A DNA stretch of 64,000 nucleotides. It comes from Salmonella enterica subsp. diarizonae (GTDB lineage Bacteria > Pseudomonadota > Gammaproteobacteria > Enterobacterales > Enterobacteriaceae). The notes beneath the pieces were generated by a model. That model worked only from the letters and a program-made list of their open reading frames with translations, did no database searches and was not told the origin of the DNA. Of this stretch, positions 55,432-64,000 are shown piece by piece (position 1 is the first letter of the stretch; each line of letters opens with the position of its first letter). Where the stretch lies: the NCBI RefSeq assembly GCF_008692785.1, contig NZ_VXJV01000004.1, positions 310,001 to 374,000 on the forward strand. The letters are read 5' to 3'. The translations under genes were made by a program, and so were the position numbers.

Positions 55432-55537
55432 CATATGTTTATAAAAACTGTTTTTATCGACATATGGTCGGAACATGTCGATGGCATAAACATATTTTGG
55501 CTATATGTTTAAAAAAATGCATTTTATCGACATATTT
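55432..55537. repeat. Origin-like repeats after the replication gene
   Basis: CATATGTTTATAAAAACTGT...TCGACATATGG (55432-55467) recurs 70 bp later as TATATGTTTAAAAAAATGCA...TCGACATATTT (55502-55537). A third shorter unit lies between them reversed (55475-55495; reverse complement ATATGTTTATGCCATCGACA plus T). AT-rich direct and inverted units next to a replication gene fit iterons, but a role is inferred. Confidence 0.55.
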
Positions 55538-55610
55538 CCAGATGCTTAATTTGGGATGCCTAGAGTTGTCAGTATGAATTAATGGATAAGCAGTACTCCA
55601 TTTTTGATGT

Positions 55611-55661
55611 TTTTACAGCTTGTAGGCTGTTTTTAGACATTACACCCTACAAGCTGTAAAA
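55611..55661. repeat. Repeat unit R1 (left copy) with 16-bp inverted arms
   Basis: TTTTACAGCTTGTAGG (55611-55626) and CCTACAAGCTGTAAAA (55646-55661) are perfect inverted arms. A second copy about 82% alike lies at 57890-57942, on the other side of the toxin/immunity pair. Confidence 0.75.
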
Positions 55662-55871
55662 GCCGATGCCTTCATGCTTTTCAACTGCATAGTTTAAAAA
55701 AATGACAATACAGGTACTTTTAGTACCTAAAAACGAAATAATTTAAACTATCCAGGTACACGACATCGATATGGAAACCACGATGATGCCACTTCATAAA
55801 AACGGTTCCCCAGCCTGGATGGGATGGCGAACCATAGCAGCATTAAGGCGTCACGCCAAAGTGCAGTATTT

Positions 55872-56555
55872 TCAGCTCACCGTATCAATCAGCGCGGACA
55901 ACAATGCGTTGAAGTTGGTATGTGACTCAATAACATAATCCGTAGATGCTTTATCGCGGATCTCAAAACGGTCATCTGTGAAACTGTAGGCAAACACGGA
56001 CATGCCATCTTCACCAATCAGTACCTTGTCAGAGAGGTTCGGATCGACATAGATATCGTTGTCGCGTGTTTCAACGTTGCGGATGTAGATATTCGACCAT
56101 ACTGGCTCATCGTTCTCCGCCTGCACCAAGCTGTACAGAGTCAAGCCGTTGTACTCAAGCCCATCCATGATTTCAAACATATCAGAGTAGTCCAGCCGGT
56201 GAATCATCAGGCGCTGAATATCCTCAAAAACCTTTCTCTTCTGAGCATCCCACTCAGCAGGGGCTGCTTTGCGCATCAAGTCTGCCATTACATCTGGATC
56301 TACTGGGTTGGCTACCGGGTAATTATTGTCAACCAGCAGTGTTTTAAGGATGCCTGGAGTGAAATAACTCTTTAGCTGAGCAGGTAGCAAAGCAGGCATT
56401 GCTATTGTTCTTCCTTCCTCGTCGCAAAACTCGACAAGATAGCCTAGTGTCGGGGTATCGAAAACCATAACAATCGTACCAACAGTCCCTTTTACCAGTC
56501 CTTCATTCGGTAAATTCTCGCCCAAAACCACAACGTCTAATTCGGCTCTTTTCAT
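55872..56555 (-). CDS. Putative immunity protein with DUF4926-like N-terminus
   Basis: 227 residues. Residues ~1-65 (ELDVVVLGENLPNEGLVKGT...GYLVEFCDEEGRTIAMPALL) match DUF4926, a small beta-domain common next to toxin genes. The C-terminal ~130 residues (FEIMDGLEYNGLTLYSL, VFAYSFTDDRFEIRDK) are unassigned. It follows a putative toxin by 9 bp on the same strand, as immunity genes do. Function inferred from position and the domain. Confidence 0.65.
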   Translation of the reverse strand: MKRAELDVVVLGENLPNEGLVKGTVGTIVMVFDTPTLGYLVEFCDEEGRTIAMPALLPAQLKSYFTPGILKTLLVDNNYPVANPVDPDVMADLMRKAAPAEWDAQKRKVFEDIQRLMIHRLDYSDMFEIMDGLEYNGLTLYSLVQAENDEPVWSNIYIRNVETRDNDIYVDPNLSDKVLIGEDGMSVFAYSFTDDRFEIRDKASTDYVIESHTNFNALLSALIDTVS

Positions 56556-56564
56556 TTTATTTTC

Positions 56565-57680
56565 TCATTTAACGAATATGGTTGTCAGGCGAGGAACTAA
56601 CGCGTCTGTTTCATACATCCAGCCTGTACGCACGATTGCTGTTTCACCGTTGACGCCTAAAATGGGCATATCGACAGCCATTGTTTGACCATAATTATTT
56701 GCCTGCAACACTTTTGCTGGGGCCGATAATACGCCTTCCTGAATTCTTGCTGCTAAAACATCCGCATTAGTTGGGTTGTATCCCAGTGCTGACTCAAACA
56801 CCCGGGCTTTGTGCCCCCCTGTAGGATGTGTTGAATCTAAAGCATAAGCCGCGAGTTTTTTCGGGTCGATAACGGCGTGTTCGGCGTTCACTAACGTACC
56901 GCTCTCAGATGTAAAACCTTTTACATATGGGCTTTCAAAAGTTGGTATTTTACTGAGACTCGATATTTCATCTAGTTCGCTGAGAGGGTTTAACCTGCCC
57001 ATTGTCAATCCTGCCGCAACGGAGGCACCCGCAATGATTAGACCTTTGTTATTCATGACTTGATCGTAACCCGCTGGAGCATCCCCACCAAGCTGCTGCG
57101 CGGTTTCATGAAACCCTTCAATATTACCGTTATACACACCGCTAGCGGCCAGCAGTCGGCCAACAGCTTTACTGTTTAGTGTTTTCTCCGATGGTGCAGT
57201 TGTTGGCCCGTAATAATCGTGATGTATACGTTGAGTGGGGGCAGGCTTCCTGCCTTGCCGATCGGCAATTGCGTGCTGGTAGGCACTCGCTATTTCGTCC
57301 TTATACCATGCATGCCACGATGAGGCTGTAGGGGTAAAAATCAGATCGCCGTTGTCGTCGATATAAAATGGATTCCTGTCGCTGCTCCAACGCCTGGATG
57401 TATCCACACCAACAAGCCAACCAATTTGCAGCTCGTGCTCTACCTCATCATATATGGGATCTGCGTAGCTGCGATGCCTACGCTCATACGGTCGTTGATG
57501 TGGGGATATGCTGTATTTTTCTTTGGGAAGGCCAAAAGTGAGACTGTGACCGTTCGCTTCATAAGATAGATCGTAATGTATACACGCCTCTCTCAGCGAG
57601 CCTGCTGGCGTGAGAATGTATTGAAAATCTTCAGGGTCTAATTGCCGTGTTAAATCATATGACCGGTAGAGTCGAAACAT
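56565..57680 (-). CDS. Putative toxin with DUF6883-like C-terminal domain
   Basis: 371 residues, no signal peptide. The last ~110 residues (NAEHAVIDPKKLAAYALDST, then HKARVFESALGYNPTNADVL and GETAIVRTGWMYETDALVPR) fit DUF6883, a putative nuclease-type toxin tip found in polymorphic-toxin proteins. The N-terminal ~170 residues (IHYDLSYEANGHSLTFGLPK) are unrecognised and there is no obvious trafficking domain, so a delivery route cannot be named. Followed by the putative immunity gene, forming a cargo pair. Confidence 0.62.
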   Translation of the reverse strand: MFRLYRSYDLTRQLDPEDFQYILTPAGSLREACIHYDLSYEANGHSLTFGLPKEKYSISPHQRPYERRHRSYADPIYDEVEHELQIGWLVGVDTSRRWSSDRNPFYIDDNGDLIFTPTASSWHAWYKDEIASAYQHAIADRQGRKPAPTQRIHHDYYGPTTAPSEKTLNSKAVGRLLAASGVYNGNIEGFHETAQQLGGDAPAGYDQVMNNKGLIIAGASVAAGLTMGRLNPLSELDEISSLSKIPTFESPYVKGFTSESGTLVNAEHAVIDPKKLAAYALDSTHPTGGHKARVFESALGYNPTNADVLAARIQEGVLSAPAKVLQANNYGQTMAVDMPILGVNGETAIVRTGWMYETDALVPRLTTIFVK

Positions 57681-57889
57681 GTGGAATCCTTATCCTTCCA
57701 TTTTAGAGGGATTTTCCGCCCCGGCAGATTAATAATCAACCAATGAAATCTCTGAAAATATGACAGCTCATTACCGATGATTGGAACCGCATGGACGCAA
57801 GACAAAAGCAGGCTGGTTGTTAGCCTGATGCTGGGATATTCGTTATTTCAATAGTTCCAATGCAGACATATGAACCGCTTCTTAGATAA

Positions 57890-57942
57890 TTCTACAGCCT
57901 ATAAGCTGTTTTTAAATAATACACCCTACAGGCTGTGAAAAG
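57890..57942. repeat. Repeat unit R1 (right copy)
   Basis: TTCTACAGCCTATAAGCTGT...ACACCCTACAGGCTGTGAAA is aligned to the left copy at 55611 with about nine differences in 51 bp, in the same orientation. The two bound the toxin/immunity module. Confidence 0.7.
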
Positions 57943-58113
57943 ACGACTTCAGCTAATGCCCCCAACCCATTCACCGAACTGCAACAGGGAAATAATTAAA
58001 CCTAGCCTCTTAACTCCCCCCATTTCAGGTTTTTCGCGCGAAAAACTTGAAAAAATGGTGTGAATTAATTCTAACGCCAGACGTTTAGGCTAAGAGTGAC
58101 AAATAAGGGAATT

Positions 58114-58167
58114 TGTTTATCTCTACACAAAAGACACTTTTATGTGTCCTTTGTGTAGAGATAAACA
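58114..58167. repeat. Long hairpin: 24-bp arms, one mismatch
   Basis: Arms run 58114-58137 (TGTTTATCTCTACACAAAAG then ACAC) and 58144-58167, loop TTTTAT. No T tract on either strand. Could be a bidirectional structure, a small RNA or a protein-binding palindrome. Confidence 0.8.
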
Positions 58168-58180
58168 GCAAAATACGCTT

Positions 58181-58271
58181 TGATGCCAGTGGTATCACAT
58201 AAACACCTATCAATTCGCCACTAATCAATAGGCAATAGGCAATAGGCAATAGAGTGATGCCACTGGCATCA
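58181..58271. repeat. Repeat unit R2, partial left copy, with CAATAGG tandem run
   Basis: Two palindromes, TGATGCCAGTGGTATCA (58181-58197) and TGATGCCACTGGCATCA (58255-58271), flank CCTATCAATTCGCC and a run of CAATAGG (58226-58252, 3.9 copies). The same order, without the run, is found at 62433-62508. Confidence 0.7.
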
Positions 58272-58379
58272 ATGCTGCACCACATTCAGCTAAAACTTCC
58301 CAGCCCCATATACAAAACAACCTGTTCGCCCTTTCTGGATTTCCCCAGACTTCAGCACAATCGCTACAGGGAGATCCCA

Positions 58380-60716
58380 ATGAAAATCGCGCCTTACCTG
58401 ATAACACTGACGCTACCGTTTATCTCGTTATCTACCAGAACGGATTACCACACCCAAATTAACGCCGGAAATACCGTTTCTGGCGATGTTGTTGATGGCT
58501 CAAAGGGTAATCAGCACGTTTATGGCACGCTGACTGACTCCACCATCACTGGCCCCTACACCTATAGCTACGTTGGCGATGGCGGGCAAACCAATCACAT
58601 CACTGTTACCGATCACGGTGAGCTGTTTCTGGAACCGGGCGGCAGCGCTTATGACACGCAGATAACCGCCGGTGGAGTTCTACAGGTGAACGGTTATGCT
58701 GAAAATACCTATGTGGATAGTGGCGGGCAGGTTTACGTTAACGCGGGAAATAATGGCGTTGAAAATTCAGAACAAGGCGGCCAGATTGCTAATACCACCG
58801 TTGGAGCTGGCGGCCTGGTCATTAATCGATATGGCATCGACACAAATACGGTTATTGAAGCAGGCGGCGAACTGGATACCGGCTGGAATTACCCTTATGA
58901 AATCCGCAACACCGCTATTTCCCGTAATGCCGTTATACAAAACGGCGGTATTCAGCAGGTCAGCAACGGCGGGACAAGCGAGGGTAGTCGGGTAGACGAT
59001 GGCGGCACATTAATCGTCACCGGTACATGGCACCACAATGTCGTCACCGACACTCAGCCTTCTGCCTGGTATCGCGGCACCGCTGATGACACGGCTGTTT
59101 ATGGCACGATGCAAAATCAGGGCGGACTCGATGAAAACACCACGGTACAGTCCGGTGGACAATACGCGCTGGGCGGTTATGGTCTCTCCCACCAGCTCAC
59201 CGTAGCACAGGGCGGCAGCGCCCAAATAAATGATGGTGCTCTGGATAGCTTCTGGCTCTATGGGATGATGGATGTCAGTAGCCAGGCAACCCTGACAGGC
59301 ACCGGTTCAGCGGGTAGCAGTGGCGAACTGGTACTTAACGAAGGTACAAAAACTTCCGACCTGACCTTAGCGCTGGATGGCGTACTTTCCCTGCAAAACG
59401 GCAGTAATGTTGGCCCGCATCATTATCAGATTACTGGTCTGGAGATGGATGGCGGTACGGTGCTATTTGACCCAACCTCCTTCGCCACACTGAATATGGA
59501 GATGCTCTCTGGTAGCGGCAATTTCTGGATGAATACTGATATCAGCGCGCAACAGGGCGATATGATTAACATCTCCGGGGAAGCCAACGGCGATTTTGGG
59601 ATCTGGATTAATGACACAGGCGAATCCCCCGCTGATCCACAGTCGCTACAGGTCGTACAAACCGGAGGTGGAGACGCGCAGTTTACGCTGTTGAACCCAA
59701 ACCAGCAGGTAGACATCGGCACCTGGGAATATGGCCTCACTCCCGACGGTCAGGGCAACTGGTCGCTGACGCCGCAGGCAACTCCCACGCCATCAACTGA
59801 AGCCGTTCTGGCGATGGCAAATGTCACTCCCACCATTTTTCAGGCCGAAAGCAGTGCGCTGCAAACCCGCCTGGACGTTACTCGTTCCCGTCCGCATCAG
59901 GGAGAGCTATGGGTGCAGGCGCTGAGTAATCGCTTTGACGTTAACCGCACAGGCAATGCAGCTTATCGCCAGCGGCTCGGTGGGCTGATGATGGGCTATG
60001 ACAGAAGTCTTCCTCGCCAGACTGGCCTGCTTACACTCGGTATTGCAGGCGGCTACAGTCGTTCCGATCTTGATCTCGCCAACAACAGCGACGGCTCAGT
60101 AGACAGCTACAGCGCCGCGTTATACGCCAGCTATTATGATCAAAGTCGTTTCTGGCTGGACGGAATACTGAAAGGCAATCTGTTTAACCAGCATCTTAAT
60201 GCTCGCATGAGTTCCGGCGGCCATGCCGACGGCAGTTATACAATTCCCGGCCTGGGTGGCAATCTGATTGCCGGGTATGACGCCAGATTCGCCAGGACCA
60301 CCCTTTCCCCCTTTGCCGGTTTTACTGGCTTCATTTCGCAAAGCGATAATTACTGGCTATCGAACGGTATGCAGGCACATCCCGGCACGGCTAAATCCAC
60401 GCTGGGGCAATTCGGGTTCCGGCTGCGCCAGAATATTACTACTCACAGTGGTATGCAGTTCATTACGTGGCTGAAGGTCGCGATGGAGCATGAGCTTGTG
60501 CATAACAACCCGGTCAGGGTTAATGATGATAATTTCAATAACGATATCGCCGGAACACGAGGAAATTATCAGGCTGGCATCAGCGCCGCTCTTACGCAAC
60601 ACACGCGTATTTACGCCAGCATAAATACGAGAAAGGTGATGGGATGGAATCGCCGTGGACCGGGAATGCGGGTTTTAGCTACCGCTTCTAATAACGCCGT
60701 AAAGCTTCAGCGATAA
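58380..60716 (+). pseudogene. AIDA-type autotransporter with frameshifted C-terminus
   Basis: 778 codons from ATG 58380 (GGGAGAT 7 nt upstream). The signal peptide is weak. The passenger has AIDA-type repeats (GG.....V..GG.Q.VN.GG.....) and the barrel starts near GELWVQALSNRFDVNRTGN. Near 60620 the frame slips: the other frame reads YEKG...ESPWTGNAGFSYRF ending at TAA 60689-60691, the normal aromatic terminus, whereas the open frame runs on as NTRKVMGWNRRG and ends without one. One missing base near ATAAATACG explains it. The Bam signal is lost, so export is doubtful. Confidence 0.75.
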
Positions 60717-60812
60717 ACACCACGTTGTTCCATAAAAAGGTTTTAGTATTGATATACGCTCTGTTAATGGAACAAATCAGTCCTCCATTATGACAATTTA
60801 CATCATTAATAC

Positions 60813-60943
60813 GCCTATCGATATCGACCAACCGATAGGTAAAAGGGTGATGCCAGTGGCATCAAAATTTCCATCAAACAATCTTCCCACCTAAGTTCTC
60901 GCTTTTCCATTGCTTACAACCCCTCACACCGTCACTCTGCGCT
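60813..60943. repeat. Repeat unit R2, copy upstream of fic
   Basis: About 130 bp starting GCCTATCGATATCGACCAAC with palindrome TGATGCCAGTGGCATCA (60848-60864) and ending CACACCGTCACTCTGCGCTG. It is roughly 85% alike by eye to 62457-62588 in the same orientation, and the two flank the Fic gene. Confidence 0.8.
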
Positions 60944-61001
60944 GGAGCTGACGCTGAGCTGGAACGTTATGCCAGTCGTCATGTTTTAGCTGAGAGCAAT
61001 C

Positions 61002-61078
61002 TATCTCAAAAACAATAAACATTGAGATATTTGTACAAAGCAGTCTATACTATCTCAAATCAATGATATTTTGAGATA
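61002..61078. promoter_or_regulatory. fic promoter with two identical-geometry operators
   Basis: TATCTCA-N14-TGAGATA occurs twice: 61002-61029 and 61051-61078. Between and over them lies a good promoter: TTGAGA (61022-61027), 18-bp spacer, TATACT (61046-61051). One operator overlaps the -35 and the other starts at the -10, so a bound repressor would block it. Confidence 0.7.
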
Positions 61079-61083
61079 GTAAA

Positions 61084-62382
61084 ATGCCAATCAAAAGACC
61101 ACCGCCACTTATTCCGTATTCCCAACTCACCGGGGCGGATCTCGAAGCCCACCAGCACTACAGCCGCGTGACGGACGATAAAGGCCGCTATCTTCCGTTT
61201 GACGAATTTTGCCGTCGCACGGCCCGTGGAGAAAATGTCTCTATCGCCTGGACGCTTACACGGCGGGCGCGTGACTCAGCCATGCAATGGATCAATTATC
61301 GCAACGAAGCAGGCGAGCAAGCGGGTTTTGTCCTTACACCTGGCATCATGTCAGTATGTGAGCTGGTAGATAAACATGCCACAAGGCTGGCGCTCAAAGA
61401 ACTTACCACCAGGCTCAGGGGCGCAGGTAAAGAGTTAACGGCATTAAGCCTGGAAGAACCCATTACCTCATCGCAACTGGAAGGGGCTAACACAACCACG
61501 CTTGTGGCGCGGAACATGCTGGAAAGTGGCCGTGCCCCCCGCACCGAAGATGAACACATGATCGCGGGTAATGCGCGGTTGATGGCCGAAATACCGGAAC
61601 TTATTCAGGAGCCATTAACACCTGACTTGATTCGCCGCTTCCATGCCGTTGGCATGGGTGGAATTAACGACGAAAAATACCGTCCCGGCGAATTCCGTGA
61701 TACCGATGATGTAGTGATCGCCGACTATGACGGTAACATTATTCATCAGCCCCCAGCCGCCGCCGACCTGCCAGAACGTCTGCAAATAGTGTGTGATTTC
61801 GTGAACGACACCGAACACTACGTTCACCCGCTGGTAAAGGCCTGTATTCTTCACTTCATGATCGCCCACGAACACCCTTTCAGAGACGGTAACGGACGCA
61901 CAAGTCGTGGGCTGTTTTACTGGTACATGCTGAAATCAGGGTATGACGTATTTAAATACGTATCTATCAGCCATCTGCTGCATACCGCCCCGGCTAAATA
62001 CGCTCACAGTTACCAGTACACGGAAACCGATGGTATGGATCTGACGTACTACCTTGAATATCAGACCAGTATTATTCATCGGGCTATGACAAGACTCTTA
62101 CAGCACGTAGACGATCTGGTTTCCCGCGCTGCACGGATTGACCATTTTTTGTATCAATCAGGGAGCTTATCGCGGCTGAGCGGGCGGCAAATTACGCTAC
62201 TCAACATCATTCTGGCAGAGCCAGGTAAGAAATATTCCGCAGCCAGTGTTGCGGAGATGCTGGGCGTATCGGATAACACTGCGCGTAATGACCTGCGAAC
62301 TCTTGCGCGCGAAAATCTCTTAACCGAGATATCAGAAAACGACCAGAAAACGGTTTATAGGGTATCCCAGGATCTGAGCTAA
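61084..62382 (+). CDS. Class II Fic-domain AMP-transferase with C-terminal winged helix
   Basis: 432 residues. The Fic motif HPFRDGNGR (264-272) is intact, with catalytic His264. The inhibitory helix S-x3-E-G (Ser129-Glu133-Gly134 in SSQLEGANT) lies N-terminal in the same chain, making it class II (auto-inhibited). The C-terminal ~60 residues form a winged helix (YSAASVAEMLGVSDNTARND) like DeoR/MarR domains. Such proteins AMPylate target proteins. The ATG has no clear SD and lies 5 bp after a repeated operator, so auto-repression by its own HTH is likely (inferred). Confidence 0.85.
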   Translation: MPIKRPPPLIPYSQLTGADLEAHQHYSRVTDDKGRYLPFDEFCRRTARGENVSIAWTLTRRARDSAMQWINYRNEAGEQAGFVLTPGIMSVCELVDKHATRLALKELTTRLRGAGKELTALSLEEPITSSQLEGANTTTLVARNMLESGRAPRTEDEHMIAGNARLMAEIPELIQEPLTPDLIRRFHAVGMGGINDEKYRPGEFRDTDDVVIADYDGNIIHQPPAAADLPERLQIVCDFVNDTEHYVHPLVKACILHFMIAHEHPFRDGNGRTSRGLFYWYMLKSGYDVFKYVSISHLLHTAPAKYAHSYQYTETDGMDLTYYLEYQTSIIHRAMTRLLQHVDDLVSRAARIDHFLYQSGSLSRLSGRQITLLNIILAEPGKKYSAASVAEMLGVSDNTARNDLRTLARENLLTEISENDQKTVYRVSQDLS

Positions 62383-62456
62383 ACCCCGCAACAAAAACTG
62401 CCTCTGATAAATCAGCATAATGTTATGGGGATTAATGCCACTGAAATCACGCTAGC

Positions 62457-62588
62457 GTCTATCAATACCTAGCAACCGATAGGCTAAAGGGTGATGCCAG
62501 TGGCATCACAATTTCCACCAAACAATCTTCCCGCCTGTGTTTTCGTTTTCCCATTGCTCACAACCCCTCACGCCATCACTCTGCACTG
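62457..62588. repeat. Repeat unit R2, copy before TIGR03761
   Basis: GTCTATCAATACCTAGCAAC, then TGATGCCAGTGGCATCA (62492-62508), ending CACGCCATCACTCTGCACTG. Probably the original spacer of the island, since it abuts the core gene. Confidence 0.75.
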
Positions 62589-62614
62589 ACACCCACCCGC
62601 AACAGGAAACAGAT

Positions 62615-63313
62615 ATGTCGGACTACACCTTCAACATGGGTCCCCTGCGTAGTGCGATCCATATTCAGCTTCATACTCACAACGCCACCCGGCTGTGGAC
62701 CGGGCGACGGGCGACCGAAAACGGCCCTGCGCCAATCATCGGGATGCCGCGCTTTATCGAAATCCTCAACCAGATACGCATCGCTTCTGAACATGACGAT
62801 CCCTACGCCGACCTGTGGATGCTGCGTATAGAGGAAAAGCTCGCGCAGTCACGCAAAATAATGCAAGTGATGCTGGATCAGGCGAAAGCCATGTTCAGCG
62901 AATTGCCGGAAGGCATCGATATTGAAAACTGCTTCAATGTTCAGCCAGCCCGCTTTCCGCTGTTTATCAACGCTCCACTGGCCTATCAGGGCGTTTATCT
63001 GCTGACCGACTTCGACCAGCTAGCCCGCCAGCTTCTGCTGGCCTCGCATATCGCCATCATCTCCCGCACGGAAATGCACAACCGATTGAATAACGGTGCA
63101 ACGGTTATCCGCAGCGCCTTCGGTCTGGCGCAGAAATATCATAGCTCCGGGCTGACCCGTCAGGATTTTATCGACGATACGCCACAGGCCAGAGCCACCA
63201 TTGAACGTTTAGGTCCGCTACCGGAAGCGATACTGAGCGGCAAACTGCGCTCATCGTTTTCATCACCATTACCAGGCAAGGCCGAAAATCCCGGAGTGGC
63301 AGAGGATGAATAA
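62615..63313 (+). CDS. TIGR03761-type integrating conjugative element protein (PFL_4669-like)
   Basis: 232 residues from ATG 62615 (CAGGAAAC 6 nt upstream). Recognised by MSDYTFNMGPLRSAIHIQLH, LWTGRRATENGPAPIIGMPR and RNRLNNGATVIRSAFGLAQ-like segments as the conserved ICE protein following the replication gene in SPI-7 relatives. Function unknown. It overlaps the next gene by 8 bp. Confidence 0.8.
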   Translation: MSDYTFNMGPLRSAIHIQLHTHNATRLWTGRRATENGPAPIIGMPRFIEILNQIRIASEHDDPYADLWMLRIEEKLAQSRKIMQVMLDQAKAMFSELPEGIDIENCFNVQPARFPLFINAPLAYQGVYLLTDFDQLARQLLLASHIAIISRTEMHNRLNNGATVIRSAFGLAQKYHSSGLTRQDFIDDTPQARATIERLGPLPEAILSGKLRSSFSSPLPGKAENPGVAEDE

Positions 63314-63821
63314 TCCCATAACCGGCTATCAGTCGCTGGCTGATGAAGACTATAAAATGCTGGCTTACGTCTCCTCGCTAAAAGGCCTTTTAAAGCCTTT
63401 TAAGAGTAAGGGGGAGCTGGAGCTGCTGGAGAGCAATGCCCGAAGCGTGCGCGAGATGATGGAGCCATTGATGCAACGTCTAATCCAGAGCGCCAGACGC
63501 TACCCTGTGCGCCAGCTTCCGCTGATATTCACCGTCGGCCCGGCCCCCTCTGGCGCAAACTTCTTGCGCTGGCGTAACCAGCAGAACAACAAATCCGGCA
63601 CCCCGGCATTCAGCAACCTGATTAGCGATCCTAAAATCCCGCAGCGCGCCAGAGATGCCTTACTGGAAATCGAGCGGGATCGCATTGTGTTCAATATGCA
63701 GATGTCGGTACTGACCTTCATTATCCGCCAGGCGCGGGAGTGCCAGGAAAAAGTCGAGCAGGCGGAAAGACTGCACATGGGATTGCTCACCCTGCCGGAA
63801 AATAATGAACGCGGGAGATAA
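63306..63821 (+). CDS. DUF3158-type ICE protein (PFL_4667-like)
   Basis: 171 residues. The segments RQLPLIFTVGPAPSGANFLRWRNQ and FNMQMSVLTFIIRQARECQE are typical of DUF3158, always found next to TIGR03761 in these elements. Start overlaps the preceding gene by 8 bp. Role in the element unknown; an association with DNA processing is only contextual. Confidence 0.8.
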   Translation: MNNPITGYQSLADEDYKMLAYVSSLKGLLKPFKSKGELELLESNARSVREMMEPLMQRLIQSARRYPVRQLPLIFTVGPAPSGANFLRWRNQQNNKSGTPAFSNLISDPKIPQRARDALLEIERDRIVFNMQMSVLTFIIRQARECQEKVEQAERLHMGLLTLPENNERGR

Positions 63822-64000
63822 ATTTCACCACGACGACATCCCTGTTCCACGCTTATGCTCAACGGGCATTCCTCCCAATGGTGCGTCCCGCTTTATAAAC
63901 ACGCACCCGTAGCAGATCGGTCCCGCTGCGTAAAGCTGCCTGCACTGCCATTGATATACTCCCTTCCGGGCGGATAGCCAGGCGACAGCCGTCTCGCTAT
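63822..64000 (+). other. Window edge: no gene recognised
   Basis: The last 179 bp contain no start with a good ribosome site. In related elements ssb and a topoisomerase gene follow. Confidence 0.4.

Larger units (their letters stand above)
57681..58379. other. 699-bp intergenic region rich in palindromes
   Basis: Holds the second copy of R1 (57890-57942), an 18-bp palindrome GTTTTTCGCGCGAAAAAC (58029-58046), a 24-bp hairpin (58114-58167), the R2 palindromes and a CAATAGG tandem run. Short ORFs here lack ribosome sites. No gene seen. Confidence 0.7.

Overview
The window reads as a Salmonella enterica-type enterobacterial chromosome. The first 25 kb carries, in inverted E. coli order, opgB (3' end), tsr, btsT (yjiY), yjiX, yjiA, symE, yjiS, a sad/yneI-like dehydrogenase, mdtM, yjiN, yjiJ, yjiH-yjiG-iadA, hypT and uxuR. 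Several of these differ only slightly from the E. coli proteins as I remember them. A second tryptophanyl-tRNA synthetase (trpS2), a lone Hcp-like gene and an aspartate-racemase-family gene replace the E. coli yjiC-iraD segment, and REP/BIME units lie between genes. Subspecies and serovar cannot be told from this sequence.

Layout. (1) 1-25.5 kb is conserved backbone. The usual type I restriction locus (hsdRMS/mrr/mcrBC) is absent: only SOS-type symE and an AT-rich degenerate membrane-protein ORF remain there. (2) 26-28 kb is AT-rich and holds an AbiJ-N-terminal-domain-like protein. (3) 28.1-40.5 kb is a compact 11-gene locus: a DeoR-type regulator, a complete mannose-class PTS (IIB, IIC, IID, IIA), a GH88/105 unsaturated-uronyl hydrolase, a DUF2264 protein, an outer-membrane barrel, a secreted family 8 polysaccharide lyase, an autotransporter and a small lipoprotein. 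Together these look like a hyaluronate/chondroitin-type glycosaminoglycan use system. (4) 40.9-50 kb is a mosaic: DUF1062, the YjhX toxin with a double methyltransferase in place of its usual antitoxin, a Gram-positive-looking YebC/YeeN gene, an undescribed three-gene cluster (broken permuted papain-like hydrolase, 765-aa Ser-rich protein, amber-interrupted muramidase), and an IS256-family remnant. (5) A 50-bp copy of the 3' end of tRNA-Leu leuX at 50035-50084 marks the start of an integrative conjugative element of the SPI-7/PAPI class, running to the window end: ParA, a small protein, a DnaB::ParB fusion, DUF2857, a STY4528-type replication protein, TIGR03761 and DUF3158. Three cargo modules (toxin/immunity pair, AIDA-type autotransporter, Fic protein) sit between the replication gene and TIGR03761, bounded by repeated intergenic palindromes.

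Most notable signals: a Trp-Trp leader peptide with mutually exclusive hairpins before trpS2; the glycosaminoglycan locus; duplicated operators over the fic promoter; repeat-bounded cargo modules in the ICE; origin-like repeats after the replication gene; a gene-within-gene start in rpn; and several precise gene lesions (amber stop, A-tract frameshift, lost autotransporter C-terminus).
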